Shown: one piece after another, positions 26,926 to 36,041 of the stretch
How the letters are laid out: each line of letters opens with the position of its first letter
Position numbering within the stretch: the first letter of the stretch is position 1
Assembly: GCA_005954745.1 (NCBI GenBank)
Contig: CP040680.1
Span: 1 to 64,000, forward strand
Reading direction: 5' to 3'
Length of the DNA stretch: 64,000 bases
From: Halostella pelagica
Lineage (GTDB): Archaea; Halobacteriota; Halobacteria; Halobacteriales; Natronoarchaeaceae
Program-made: the position numbers and the translations under genes
The notes under the pieces: model-generated
The model's database searches: none
What the model was told of the DNA's origin: nothing
What the model saw: the letters and a program-made list of their open reading frames with translations, nothing else

Positions 26926-28248
26926 TCACCGATGGTGGACTTCCGCGGTGATCTCGGTGGCCGGTCGAAGTTGAATTGACGGAATGAACGTCAGCGGCCC
27001 ATCGGTGGTCACGTCAAGGGTGACGTGGCCGACCATTGTTGCCAGCGCTAACGTCAACTCCTGACGGGCGAAGTCGGCACCGATACAACTGCGGGGTCCG
27101 CCGCTGAACGGGAAGTAGGCGTACTCCGGGCGGTCGACGCTGCGGGTCCATCGGTCGGGAACAAACTTCTCCGGTTCGTCCCAGAATCGCTTGTCTCGAT
27201 GAGGGACCCACTGGGGAATCAGAAACTGGGCCGCTGGGGGCAACTCGTAGCCATCCAGCGTCACAGATTCAGTCGCCTGCCGGTTGATACCTGTCGTCGG
27301 CGGGTAGAGTCGGAGGGTTTCATCGACGACATATTGCGTGTATTCGAGGGCGTCGTAGTCCGCGATGGTTGGCCGGTCCCCCTCGACAACTTGGTCGTAT
27401 TCCTCGCAGAGGGACTCATACACGTCGGGATGGTCGGCAAGCAGATACCAAACATGGGTGAGCGCACCCGAGGGGGACTCGTGGCCTGCCAATAGGAATG
27501 CAACCAAGTTCTGCTTGACCTCTGTACGTGTCAATTCACCATCTTCGTGGGCGGCAAGCAACATCGCGCACACGTCCTCGTTGGTCTCTGTCTCTGCATA
27601 TTGCCGTTCGGCGACAAGGTCCTCGACAAACGTATCAAGATGCTGTACCGCTCGACGGAAGCGGCGCTCTGTTGGCGTCGGTATCCAGTCCGGGAGCAAC
27701 TGGCCGGGTCTGCGGAAGTTGGTCCGGTCAACGAACGCGTCTGCTGCTTCAATAACTACGTCCTCCTGCCCGCGAATGTCCTCATTGAGAAGTGTCTCAG
27801 CTAAAATCTGAACCGTCAGCCGGCGAATCTCGGGATGCAGGGCGAATCGCTCACCCTCGTCCCACTCGTCGATAAATCGCGCTGTCACCGCCGCCATGCG
27901 GTCGCCATAACTGGTGATGCTCTCACGGGTGAACGCCGGATGTGACGCTCGTCTGAGGCGTTTCCACCGCTCACCCGTTGCGGTCGTCATAGCCGCATCT
28001 TCAATTCCCTCGAAGGATTGTTGCTGTTCCGGGCCGATGGTGAACTTGTGCTGGTCCTCGACGAGTATCTGCTTGATAAGTTCCGGGTGGGTCACCATGT
28101 ACAGGGACTCGTCCATGAAGCGGAGGCGAACGAGGTCCCCGTGGGTAGCCCACGATTCCATCGCTCTGACCGGGTCCCGAGAAAATGCTAATCCGTTGCC
28201 TAGGATCGGGATACCAGCTGGAGATGGTGGATCCCCAGTCTCGCTCAT
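26926..28248 (-). CDS. Cytochrome P450
   Basis: 440 residues from ATG 28248; the frame opens 20 codons earlier, but the P450 N-terminus (proline-rich PPSPAGIPILGN) fits the later start. Diagnostic features: helix I AGHES (254-258) in place of the usual AGxxT, the ExxR pair E310-TL-R313, PERF-like PDRW, and the heme ligand Cys388 in FSGGPRSCIGADFA. All are intact, so an active monooxygenase is likely. It has no membrane anchor, like soluble archaeal P450s. No ferredoxin partner lies beside it. The substrate is unknown; a terpenoid, fatty-acid or xenobiotic target is typical of such enzymes. Confidence 0.92.
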   Translation of the reverse strand: MSETGDPPSPAGIPILGNGLAFSRDPVRAMESWATHGDLVRLRFMDESLYMVTHPELIKQILVEDQHKFTIGPEQQQSFEGIEDAAMTTATGERWKRLRRASHPAFTRESITSYGDRMAAVTARFIDEWDEGERFALHPEIRRLTVQILAETLLNEDIRGQEDVVIEAADAFVDRTNFRRPGQLLPDWIPTPTERRFRRAVQHLDTFVEDLVAERQYAETETNEDVCAMLLAAHEDGELTRTEVKQNLVAFLLAGHESPSGALTHVWYLLADHPDVYESLCEEYDQVVEGDRPTIADYDALEYTQYVVDETLRLYPPTTGINRQATESVTLDGYELPPAAQFLIPQWVPHRDKRFWDEPEKFVPDRWTRSVDRPEYAYFPFSGGPRSCIGADFARQELTLALATMVGHVTLDVTTDGPLTFIPSIQLRPATEITAEVHHR

Positions 28249-28439
28249 ATCACCGTCTTTCGGGTGCGCCGTCTTAACACTATTCCGCCGTGGCCCGGAC
28301 AGAACCATGCTGGCCCTTATTGTGACAAACGTATACGGTTCGCGGTTGGTCCGGAAACGACGTACTACAGTCCGTATGCAACGGTACTGCTACGGGATGA
28401 GGCGAGACAATCAACCCACGTTTCGTCGACAGGAGTTCG

Positions 28440-29912
28440 TCAGTCCTCGCCGGCAGCCGAGACGGCAGCGTCGTTCGCCGGTGTGGTGCTGTCGGACTCA
28501 TCCTGGTCTACGTACTTGATCTGCCAACCGGTCGCGCCCATGAACAGCAAGACGATCGGCGAGAAGATACCGAAGAAGTAGTAGGGGGCATACTGCACGG
28601 TTGGAACACCAAGCACCCCGGACATGTAGACCGCCCCACTGGTCCAAGGGACGAGCGCGCTCGTCGTCGTCCCGGCGGCTTCAACGGCACGTGAGAGGTT
28701 CTGAGATTTCAGTCCTTGCTCGCTGTAGAGGTTCCGAAGCGACATCCCTGGTACGACGATACTGATGAACTGTTCGGCGGCGAGAACATTCATCAAGAAG
28801 GCCGAAAGAGCAGTCACGCCGGTAGTACTACCAGCACCGTGACACATACGAGCCAGATGATGGGCGAGCACCGCGAGAATTCCGGTTCGTTCGAACATCC
28901 CACCAAGAGAGAGCGCGGCGATGACTATGGTGATGGCCCACGCAGCGTCGGTCATCCCGCCGCTCTCTAGCAGGCCGTTGACGAGTTCCATGCCCGTCTC
29001 AGGGGCTGTCCCGTCCAGCGCTGTAGACCACACGGTGGCGAAGTCAGTGCCCTGTACGATCATCGCTGTCGGAGCACTTGCGAAAATGCCGGCACCGAGC
29101 GTCGGGATTGGTGGAATCCCGTAGATGGCAAGTCCGAAGATGAGGACTAACGGCATGAAGACGAGTGGCGTCACGACATAGGAACCCTCAACGGCCGACT
29201 GAATCGCCGCGATACGACCATCAGGGATACTTCCGGAGACACTCAACCCAAGTACCGCGTACAGTACAACTGAGATCCCCAACGCGAGCGTGGAGCCAGG
29301 TCGCATAGCGCGGATGTGGTCGTAGAGATCGGTGTCTGTCACCGCCGCCGCGAGGTTCGTGGTATCCGACAGGGGGGACAGTTTGTCACCGGTGTATGCA
29401 CCCGTGAGGATAGCGCCAGCGGTCATCGGAGCGGGAATGCCAAGACCGGAGCCAATACCGATGAAGGCGACGCCGAGCGCGCCGACAGCGGTCCACGAGG
29501 AGCCGATTGTCATTGTGATACTTGCGATGAGGATCGCAGTCAACGGGAGGAATATCAGAGGAGTAAGCAGCTCTACCCCGTAGTACATGAGTGTTGGAAT
29601 CGTCCCTGCCAGTATCAGCGTAGAGACAAGCGTGTAGGCGAGAAAGATGATGAGGATCGCTTGCATCCCCATGAGGAGACTGTCACTGATGCCGTCATAC
29701 AACTCTTCCCACGAAATCCCGAGGCGATACCAAGCGAACAGTCCAGTGAAGGCAATACCCCACAGTAATGGAAATTGTGGGCTGAGTCCGAATACAACGA
29801 TTCCGACACTGAGAAAGCCGATCATCCCTATAATGGGAACGAACGATTCAGTGAGAGTTGGTCGGTCCTCCGGTGAGATCTCTTCAAACTGACGAGGCTT
29901 GAACTCTACCAT
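28440..29912 (-). CDS. nhaC: NhaC-type Na+/H+ antiporter
   Basis: 490 residues with about 11-12 membrane helices. NhaC-family features include TMTIGSSWTAVGALG, the GAYTGDKLSPLSDTTNLA motif (residues 185-205) and a late VPWTSGAVYMSGVLG. It exports sodium in exchange for protons, as expected for a salt-in archaeon. A Shine-Dalgarno (AAAGGAGA, 29920-29927 on the minus strand) precedes the ATG by seven bases. It reads toward the P450 gene 190 bases away on the same strand, too far to call an operon. Confidence 0.9.
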   Translation of the reverse strand: MVEFKPRQFEEISPEDRPTLTESFVPIIGMIGFLSVGIVVFGLSPQFPLLWGIAFTGLFAWYRLGISWEELYDGISDSLLMGMQAILIIFLAYTLVSTLILAGTIPTLMYYGVELLTPLIFLPLTAILIASITMTIGSSWTAVGALGVAFIGIGSGLGIPAPMTAGAILTGAYTGDKLSPLSDTTNLAAAVTDTDLYDHIRAMRPGSTLALGISVVLYAVLGLSVSGSIPDGRIAAIQSAVEGSYVVTPLVFMPLVLIFGLAIYGIPPIPTLGAGIFASAPTAMIVQGTDFATVWSTALDGTAPETGMELVNGLLESGGMTDAAWAITIVIAALSLGGMFERTGILAVLAHHLARMCHGAGSTTGVTALSAFLMNVLAAEQFISIVVPGMSLRNLYSEQGLKSQNLSRAVEAAGTTTSALVPWTSGAVYMSGVLGVPTVQYAPYYFFGIFSPIVLLFMGATGWQIKYVDQDESDSTTPANDAAVSAAGED

Positions 29913-29919
29913 TTACCGG

Positions 29920-29927
29920 TCTCCTTT
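29920..29927 (-). promoter_or_regulatory. Shine-Dalgarno of the NhaC gene
   Basis: AAAGGAGA on the minus strand, seven bases from the ATG at 29912. It confirms that start. Confidence 0.55.
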
Positions 29928-30120
29928 CGCATCTTTTGTCTGGCCACGCCGATTCCTGCATTCACTCTCTGAATGACGAGTGGAGATGTCATGTATGAAC
30001 TATCATGGAATATTCCCGAGAGAATCTAACCGCTCCATATGGAAATGCAATTATATGTATATAGCTGTTGATCACTCTTATGCATTGTTTTCTGCGCCCG
30101 GTAGCTACATCCTTCACATG

Positions 30121-30381
30121 TTAGCGTACAAGAGAGAGTGCCGTGTCGATATCTCCATGCCAGGGGTTACTGTGTCCGGGCAGGAGCGTCACCGACCCCA
30201 ATCCTTCGAAGCGAACGAGCGATGCTTTGGCTTCCTCGTGGTCATCGTCGGCCGAACCGAGTAGTTGCGGGTCTCCCTCTTGTTGCGTGAAGATATTCCG
30301 CGTGGCGAGTGCATCGCCACAGAAGAGGACGTCGCGGTCCTTTATGAACAACGTACATGACCCCGGGGTTCCCTCTACAGG
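30121..30381 (-). pseudogene. MBL-fold hydrolase C-terminal fragment
   Basis: The minus-strand frame PVEGTPGSCTLFIKDRDVLF then CGDALATRN, then GLGSVTLLPGHSNPWHGD is the second half of a glyoxalase-II/lactonase-like MBL protein. The metal-binding D in GDAL and the H in PGHS are present. The HxHxDH front half is absent. It directly follows, in frame, the stop codon of an MFS fragment, so two gene tails have been joined. Confidence 0.65.
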
Positions 30382-30672
30382 TCAGTCAAGCGAGTGGGAT
30401 GCTTCCTCTTTTGTCTCGTCTTCCACCGAGACTTCGTCACCAAGTTGGGCATTCGGGAGCGTGAGTGCAACCACGAACCCGGTTGCCATAATCAGTATTG
30501 CTGCCAGGAATACCGCGCTGAAGCTGTTTTCAAGCGCGGTTATCACGACCTGGAGCGCTTCCAGCGACAGGTCGATGAGTATTGACGGGGTAATTTCTCC
30601 GCTGGCTTCGACGAGCCGGTGCCTCGTCGTTTCATCGAGGTTAACGGCCGATATATCGGATCGGACCCTGTC
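30382..30672 (-). pseudogene. MFS transporter C-terminal fragment
   Basis: No start codon frame. The sequence NLDETTRHRLVEASGEITPS, then a membrane helix (FSAVFLAAILIMATGFVVALTL) and an acidic tail ending EEASHSLD is the last part of a 14-helix drug/proton antiporter (DHA2 type). Upstream in the same frame is a TGA at 30673-30675. Everything before it is missing. Confidence 0.5.
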
Positions 30673-30879
30673 TCAACCGTGCGAGACCCAGTTTTCGAAG
30701 TTGTCCGATTGGTACTGATGGAGGAGGGGTTGAAGGGAGAATTCCATATCTACCTTTTAGTCAAAGATTTCGACCAGAGAAACTCTAATCTCTGAAAGGG
30801 AAGATCTACACGATCCGGAACCCATATGTATAGACGATCTGCTCATCACAGTCCACAGTTTCAGTCACAAGAGCGAAGG

Positions 30880-30885
30880 TATAAA
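30880..30885 (+). promoter_or_regulatory. TATA box for the first luxE-like gene
   Basis: TATAAA centred about 27 bases before ATG 30910 is the classic leaderless spacing. It supports 30910 as the start instead of the upstream ATG at 30826. Confidence 0.55.
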
Positions 30886-30909
30886 CAGCTGTCTCCGGTT
30901 CCCTGGGAT

Positions 30910-31977
30910 ATGTCTGGCCTCAAACAGTTGCTCTCTGGACCACCTTTTGAACAGTACGACGAGGGACGATTCTTTCGGGCACTTACTGAATCTCTCGAGA
31001 GATGGAAACAGAACGACCTCTACAGACGAAAGCTAGAACGCTCCGAGGTCGATGGTCCGGTAACGTCGTGGGGCGATGTACATCAGTTACCGACGATCGG
31101 AATGCGGGAATTTAAGCAGCATCCAGAAGAGCTTGCGATCGACGAACTCAACCCGGACCAAGCACTCTACAGTAGTGGGACGACCTCCGAGTCGAAGAGT
31201 TTTGCTGCTCGATCGACAAAGACACTAGAGATACACCAGGGCAACTTAGCATCGTTCTCACGAGCCATCATCGGCGACGTTGATTACGCTGCCGCACTTG
31301 GTGTCCCTCGTGGCGATCTGGCCCGACTCCCCGCAGATGTGAGTCGCCGTGCTCTGTTCAGATATCTACTCTGGCTGATGGAGCCACACGATGCGTCGTT
31401 TTTCCTGCGCGTCAGTGGTAACAAGGAGATCGAGCCGGAGTACGACCGTCTCTATGAATATCTCGACCAACACAGCGGTAAGGGGGTGCTGAAGGGATCT
31501 ACATCCGGGATCGCTGCCTTCTGCAATTATCTGGAGGAGCAGGATGCATCCCTTGATCTTGGCGAAGACGGGATGGTCATAACTGGTGGTGGATGGAAAG
31601 GTCAATCAGAGATGACACGAGATGAGCTTCGGACGTTAATCGCGCGTCAGTTTGGGATACAGGAGGAGAACCAACTTGACTTCTATAGTGCGACAGAGTT
31701 TACATTCTTCACCGGGAGCAAGCCGGGGGACGATAACCCGAGTCTGAAGCGCGTTCCCGCGCAGGCCTATTGTTATATTGCTGATATCGAGACGTTCAGG
31801 ACACAAGGTGTCGTTGAACCAGTGGCGAACGGAGAAGAGGGTCTGCTTGTCGTCGTTGATCCACTCAACCGAAGCCACCCAGGAGTGATTCTAACGGACG
31901 ATGTGATGCGAAAAATCGGGGGTGAATACGGTCAAGACGTACGAATCGATCACATGGGACGCTCAACGAGGATATAG
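30910..31977 (+). CDS. luxE: LuxE-like acyl-protein synthetase/acyltransferase (copy 1)
   Basis: 355 residues from ATG 30910, chosen by alignment with copy 2 (MSGLKQLLSG against MSAIERLVRH) and by the TATA box at -27. It belongs to the LuxE/acyl-protein synthetase group of ANL adenylating enzymes: nucleotide loop YSSGTTSESKSF (residues 88-99) and GGGWKG before the FYSATEFTFF region. Bioluminescent bacteria use LuxE to activate a fatty acid and hand it to LuxC for reduction. The C-terminal cysteine that accepts the acyl group in Vibrio LuxE is not seen; the cysteines here are in AFCNYL and AYCYIAD. Followed by copy 2 and a luxC-like gene. Confidence 0.85.
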   Translation: MSGLKQLLSGPPFEQYDEGRFFRALTESLERWKQNDLYRRKLERSEVDGPVTSWGDVHQLPTIGMREFKQHPEELAIDELNPDQALYSSGTTSESKSFAARSTKTLEIHQGNLASFSRAIIGDVDYAAALGVPRGDLARLPADVSRRALFRYLLWLMEPHDASFFLRVSGNKEIEPEYDRLYEYLDQHSGKGVLKGSTSGIAAFCNYLEEQDASLDLGEDGMVITGGGWKGQSEMTRDELRTLIARQFGIQEENQLDFYSATEFTFFTGSKPGDDNPSLKRVPAQAYCYIADIETFRTQGVVEPVANGEEGLLVVVDPLNRSHPGVILTDDVMRKIGGEYGQDVRIDHMGRSTRI

Positions 31978-32132
31978 GGTCTCTCGGCCTTATTGAATTC
32001 CTCCGCCGCTGGCATCCGGAATAGACGCTTTACTTGGTACTTACAGTTAAATCAGATTGAAACCAGCAGACATACAAAACCGCAAGACTCGAAAAGGGGT
32101 TCAACAGAACCGAACACACTCATTGGGAAAGC

Positions 32133-32140
32133 CTAAAATG
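32133..32140 (+). promoter_or_regulatory. TATA-like box for the second luxE-like gene
   Basis: CCTAAAAT is centred about 27 bases before ATG 32163. The 185-base gap after copy 1 and this box suggest a second promoter inside the cluster. Confidence 0.45.
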
Positions 32141-32162
32141 GCAGGCGAATAACATAATTCTT

Positions 32163-33215
32163 ATGTCCGCTATCGAACGTCTTGTTCGACATGACCCACT
32201 CACCTACGATTCGACATCCTTCTTCGATGCGGTGAACGCCGCACTGACAGAGTGGCGAAAGAACGACCGCTATCGGCAGAAACTGGAGCAATCTGAGTTC
32301 ACCGACGATATCGAGTCTTGGGCTGATGTCCATTCCCTTCCCACAATAGATATGCGGGAATTCAAGACACGTCCCGAGGAACTCGCTATCAAAGAGTTAG
32401 ACCTTGAGAAAGCCTTCTACAGTAGTGGAACGACATCCGATACGAAGAGTTTCGCTGCACGGACGGATCGTGGAATCGAGTGGGAGAAACATAAGACGGA
32501 ACGATATGCCGACGAACTGATTGGCGATGTGGATTACTCTGCTGTACTTGCGCTTCCGGTTCCTGAACTTGAGAAATTACCGACTGACATGAGTCGCCGC
32601 GGCATCTTCCGGAAAATCCTCTGGGTGAAGGGCGACAAGTCGAAGTATTACCTCGAGATCGAGGATGACGCGATGGTCCCTGATTTCGAGAAACTACTGA
32701 CTGACCTCAAACAGCAGAACGGCCGTGGTATTCTACAGGGCGCGACCACACAAGTCCATGACTTCTGTGAATTCCTCGCTGAGCGGGATGAATCAGTTGA
32801 TCTTGGCGAAGATGGTGTTGTTCTGGTCGCCGGCGGGTGGAAAGGCGAACAGCATAAAACTAAGAAAGAACTGCGAGCGGACTTTGCTGAGTATCTCGGA
32901 GTACAGCCAAAGAACGTGATGGACGTCTATGCGACCACTGAATTCACCTTCTTCACCGGAAACAAGCCGGGTGACGATACTCCTGATCTGAAACGTCTCC
33001 CATCTCAGGCCTACGGCTACGTCGCCGATGAAGAAGCGTTCCACAAACGCGGCGTCGTCGAACCAGTGGACGTAGGAGAGACCGGTTTCTTGGTCATCGT
33101 TGACCCAACAAATCTCGATTACCCAGGGATCATCCTGACTGACGATATCGTCCGTAAGCACGGCTCGGCATATGGTGAAGATACTAGGATTGAATATGTT
33201 GGACGAGCGGAATGA
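32163..33215 (+). CDS. luxE: LuxE-like acyl-protein synthetase/acyltransferase (copy 2)
   Basis: 350 residues, a clear paralogue of copy 1 across its full length (SSGTTSDTKSFAAR at 87-100; AGGWKG at 223-228; DVYATTEFTFFTGNKPGDD; VVEPVDVGETGFLVIVDPTN; ILTDDIVRK). The single cysteine of the protein is C202 in HDFCEFLAE, in the same place as the FCNYL cysteine of copy 1; if an acyl-cysteine forms, this is the only candidate. The gene ends 13 bases before the luxC-like gene. Two synthetases for one reductase suggests different acyl chain ranges or a heteromeric complex. Confidence 0.85.
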   Translation: MSAIERLVRHDPLTYDSTSFFDAVNAALTEWRKNDRYRQKLEQSEFTDDIESWADVHSLPTIDMREFKTRPEELAIKELDLEKAFYSSGTTSDTKSFAARTDRGIEWEKHKTERYADELIGDVDYSAVLALPVPELEKLPTDMSRRGIFRKILWVKGDKSKYYLEIEDDAMVPDFEKLLTDLKQQNGRGILQGATTQVHDFCEFLAERDESVDLGEDGVVLVAGGWKGEQHKTKKELRADFAEYLGVQPKNVMDVYATTEFTFFTGNKPGDDTPDLKRLPSQAYGYVADEEAFHKRGVVEPVDVGETGFLVIVDPTNLDYPGIILTDDIVRKHGSAYGEDTRIEYVGRAE

Positions 33216-33228
33216 ATACGTATAATCC

Positions 33229-34641
33229 ATGAGTAGAGAAGGCGATTCCAAGCAACTACAGGCACAGTATCGAGGCGGATGCAGGGTTGAGAACATGGAG
33301 TCCGCCGATCGGGCGGACGATATCCCGAACGAGATCCCCGCGGAGGCCTACGTTCTTGAAGAAACTGAACAGAAGTCATTCCCCGAGAACCCCCGTCGTG
33401 CAATCCCCGACGAACAGCCACTCACAGATCTCTCACCGGATCGCCGGGTCGAACTCCTCTCTGAGATGGTTACCGTGTACGCCGACCGACTAGCCACTGC
33501 TGAGGTGCTCGAGAGCCTCGAGGAGATCACCGGCGAGTCTCGGGACATGCTTGAATACGACATCCAGGTAATCCGGATGCTATCCGATCCAGACGTGTTG
33601 TATTCAATGTATGATGTGGGGGATACGAACCTCGCTAGATTTATCGAAGAATGGCGAGAAGCAGACGGCTTCTACCAGAGAGCAACATCTCTGGGACGCG
33701 GTGTGAACATTAATGCCGGCCACAACGTCAGCACGGTTGTTGTACCTGAGATTTGGCAAGTACTCTCCGGAAATGCCGTTCTCCACAAGATGCCCTCGAG
33801 CGATCAGGTCACGCTTCGTGTACTCCACGATGTCTACGCCGAGTACGACAACCCTGTAGCGAATACCTGTCGAATTTCTTATTGGCCTGGCGGGAGCGAA
33901 GATCTTGAGGAGAACCTGTTCGCATCAGACTACGTCCTCGCATGGGGTGATGACCCAACGATTGACGCGATCCGGTCTCGACTCGCACCAACGACCAAGT
34001 TCGTTCCATTCCACTTCGAGTTCGGCACATATCTCGTTGATGCGGAGACCCAGCACGATTACGACCGCGAACTGCTTCAGCGAATAGCAGCGGACTTCTC
34101 ATGGGGAGATCAACTCCTTTGCTTCTCCCCGCTCGTCATGGTTATTGAGGATACGGATGCCACTACAGACTTCTTGACCGATCTCGCCACTGTCTTAGAA
34201 GAGTACGAAGCCGAATATAATATGGGGGCGGTCCCAGACAAAGAGCGGATGGGAATCACGCGATCAAAGAAAACCGCAAGAGACTACGGGAATCTAATCT
34301 CTGACTGGGAGAACAAGACTACTATCGTCCAGCGAGACGGCCTTGAACGTTCCGACATCTCTGAATTCCATAGCTTCCGCTACATCCAGGCTCACCGGGT
34401 GGATAGCCTTGAGGAATCTTTGGACGAGGTCGGCCACGTCAGAAATCTTCAGGAATTTATCCTCGCGACGAGTGAGGAGAGTCGCCAGGAGCTCAGAGAA
34501 CAGATTCTTGAGACGAACGCCAAGCGAATTGTCTCTCCTGGGGGCGCACCGCCAACACTCCCGATCCCGTGGGACGGAAAGCACGCTGTCAATGAACTCG
34601 TTCGATGGGTAACGGACGAATACCATCATGAACAGGCGTGA
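33229..34641 (+). CDS. luxC: LuxC-like acyl-CoA reductase
   Basis: 470 residues. The aldehyde-dehydrogenase-like LuxC fold is visible: GRGVNINAGHNVSTVVVPEI, GNAVLHKMPSSDQVTLRVLH (coenzyme-binding strand-loop), VLAWGDDPTIDAIR and WGDQLLCFSPLVMVIED, where Cys298 is the expected nucleophile that holds the acyl thioester. LuxC enzymes reduce acyl-enzyme to fatty aldehyde with NADPH. ATG 33229 lies 13 bases after copy 2; an internal ATG 22 codons on is also possible. No luxA/luxB luciferase or luxD thioesterase is in the window, so the product aldehyde probably serves lipid, wax or secondary metabolism. Confidence 0.88.
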   Translation: MSREGDSKQLQAQYRGGCRVENMESADRADDIPNEIPAEAYVLEETEQKSFPENPRRAIPDEQPLTDLSPDRRVELLSEMVTVYADRLATAEVLESLEEITGESRDMLEYDIQVIRMLSDPDVLYSMYDVGDTNLARFIEEWREADGFYQRATSLGRGVNINAGHNVSTVVVPEIWQVLSGNAVLHKMPSSDQVTLRVLHDVYAEYDNPVANTCRISYWPGGSEDLEENLFASDYVLAWGDDPTIDAIRSRLAPTTKFVPFHFEFGTYLVDAETQHDYDRELLQRIAADFSWGDQLLCFSPLVMVIEDTDATTDFLTDLATVLEEYEAEYNMGAVPDKERMGITRSKKTARDYGNLISDWENKTTIVQRDGLERSDISEFHSFRYIQAHRVDSLEESLDEVGHVRNLQEFILATSEESRQELREQILETNAKRIVSPGGAPPTLPIPWDGKHAVNELVRWVTDEYHHEQA

Positions 34642-34678
34642 CTGATCGGGCGCTTACATCTCGACAAGTATCGGTGAG

Positions 34679-35017
34679 GTGTATGCTCTCTTCTATAATA
34701 GCGCGGCGTCTCCCGGTTCTGAGAAGGCGACTCACGTAATGAACTTCAGGGCTGCGTTCGATCGCGTGCTTGATGACCTTGCGGTAGAACACTCATTCGG
34801 CTATCCAGACTTCCAGAGTTCGGAGTTCTTCGAGTTTGAGTCAGCAGAATTCCTCCTCAACGAACAGCTCCGTGTGTATGGCGTCCATATCCACAGCTAC
34901 CTGGGACAGCGATCGTTTTGCTTCTTCAAGAACGCCGGCTTCTATTCGGACTATCTGCAGATAATGAATGCCTCTGTTCTCGGTGCGAACGCCGCGATGG
35001 TCGCAATCGACAGATGA
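34679..35017 (+). CDS. Small unknown protein downstream of the luxC-like gene
   Basis: 112 residues from GTG 34679, or 92 from ATG 34739 (MNFRAAFDRVLDDLAV). Aromatic-rich (FQSSEFFEFESAEF, QRSFCFFKNAGFYSDYLQ) and without membrane helices. I do not recognise a family. Composition and codon use resemble real genes. It lies 37 bases after the luxC-like gene and overlaps the next small ORF by four bases (ATGA), which fits an operon member. It could also be a remnant of a larger enzyme. Confidence 0.4.
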   Translation: MYALFYNSAASPGSEKATHVMNFRAAFDRVLDDLAVEHSFGYPDFQSSEFFEFESAEFLLNEQLRVYGVHIHSYLGQRSFCFFKNAGFYSDYLQIMNASVLGANAAMVAIDR

Positions 35018-35178
35018 TGTCAAGAACGAGGGGTCAGAAACCATTCGTTCCTCCGACGACCTTCGAACGCTGGTCCGAGGAAGTTCCTGCTGACCAATTC
35101 AGATGGAATCGCGCATTACATCCCCTCTATGCTGGATGTAGTTTCAACTTCACGCCCTGGTATTTTGTATCGCGGTAA
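35014..35178 (+). CDS. Possible small ORF, 54 aa, end of the lux-like cluster
   Basis: ATG 35014 overlaps the preceding stop (ATGA) and the frame reads 54 residues (TRGQKPFVPPTTFERWSEEV, then RWNRALHPLYAGCSFNF). No known motif. It may be a genuine coupled small gene, or the continuation of the upstream protein after a frameshift. Confidence 0.3.
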   Translation: MMSRTRGQKPFVPPTTFERWSEEVPADQFRWNRALHPLYAGCSFNFTPWYFVSR

Positions 35179-35468
35179 ATGATATACGAGTTCATTTAGT
35201 GCGATAATCCGGCCCCAGAAGCCTCTAAAATCCATAATTCTGGCGATCGTCCGAATACTTCGAGTGGTCCTGATTATGCTCGTAATCACGACCACTTTGA
35301 AGTATCCCGCCGCTGTCGGGGAAGCACGAATGCTACAACCGCCTCACGACGCCGCTTCCCCCAGGTAGAGCCGCCAAGAACGGGGTTCGATATCTTTCTG
35401 GGTATCCTCAGCTGAGCTCAGGGCGATACCGAAGAAAAGGATTCGATATAGGACTAATAACCTCAATC
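35179..35468. other. Gene-free stretch after the lux-like cluster
   Basis: No convincing frame. It contains an 8-base inverted repeat, GGGGAAGC (35319-35326) and GCTTCCCC (35352-35359), with a 25-base spacer; nothing else recognisable. Confidence 0.4.
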
Positions 35469-35476
35469 TATATTAA
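35469..35476 (+). promoter_or_regulatory. TATA box for the integrase operon
   Basis: TATATTAA is centred 27 bases before ATG 35499, typical of a leaderless haloarchaeal promoter. Confidence 0.6.
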
Positions 35477-35498
35477 GACACAGCCGGAACGATGTTGT

Positions 35499-36038
35499 AT
35501 GACCGAAGACGGATCGAACTCCGAGAGCCTGATGAACCGTCAGACCACGGGTGAAGACCGCGCGCGGATGGTCGCCCGACAGCTGTCGGAGCCGCGAACG
35601 GCAAACTGGATCGCCTCTGAAGCGGGATGGTCACACGAGCCAACGAAGCGCGTTCTCGAGCGGCTCGTCGACGACGGGATCCTCCACCGGGACGAGAGCG
35701 GTATACACACCACGTACTACCCTGATTATCGCCGTCAAGCGATGCAGGAGGCGATGCGTCTTCGGGACAGCGGGCACACTGTCGAGGAACTCACGGACCG
35801 TCTCGCCGATATGAAGACGCAGATCCGCGACTGGGAGGACGAATTCGACGTCGAGTCACCGAACCAACTTCGCGGAACGCTCACTGACGAATCTCTTGAC
35901 GCTGACGAGGAAGACCGTCGCCGTGAGATCGCCCGCGAGTGGGAGCACCTTCAACGGCGTATCCAGATCGTCGGCTTCGCCATCCGCGAATGGGACTTTC
36001 TCGCGCCGACGACAGAGCCTGCCGAGGCCAACAGCTAA
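35499..36038 (+). CDS. Winged-helix protein, first gene of the recombinase operon
   Basis: 179 residues. Residues 18-75 are a winged helix: RARMVARQLSEPRTANWIAS, EAGWSHEPTKRVLERLVDDG, then ILHRDESG. The rest is a long charged helical region (LTDRLADMKTQIRDWEDEF and the final RRIQIVGFAIREWDF), probably a coiled coil for dimerisation. Haloarchaeal DUF7342-like proteins have this layout and are usually the first gene of a pair. The next gene starts three bases after the stop. A repressor/antitoxin role is the likely reading. Confidence 0.75.
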   Translation: MTEDGSNSESLMNRQTTGEDRARMVARQLSEPRTANWIASEAGWSHEPTKRVLERLVDDGILHRDESGIHTTYYPDYRRQAMQEAMRLRDSGHTVEELTDRLADMKTQIRDWEDEFDVESPNQLRGTLTDESLDADEEDRRREIAREWEHLQRRIQIVGFAIREWDFLAPTTEPAEANS

Positions 36039-36041
36039 CGG

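Noticed and set aside
30910-34641. Bioluminescence operon
   Set aside because: No luciferase (luxA/luxB), flavin reductase or luxD gene nearby; LuxC and LuxE homologues are known in non-luminous organisms.
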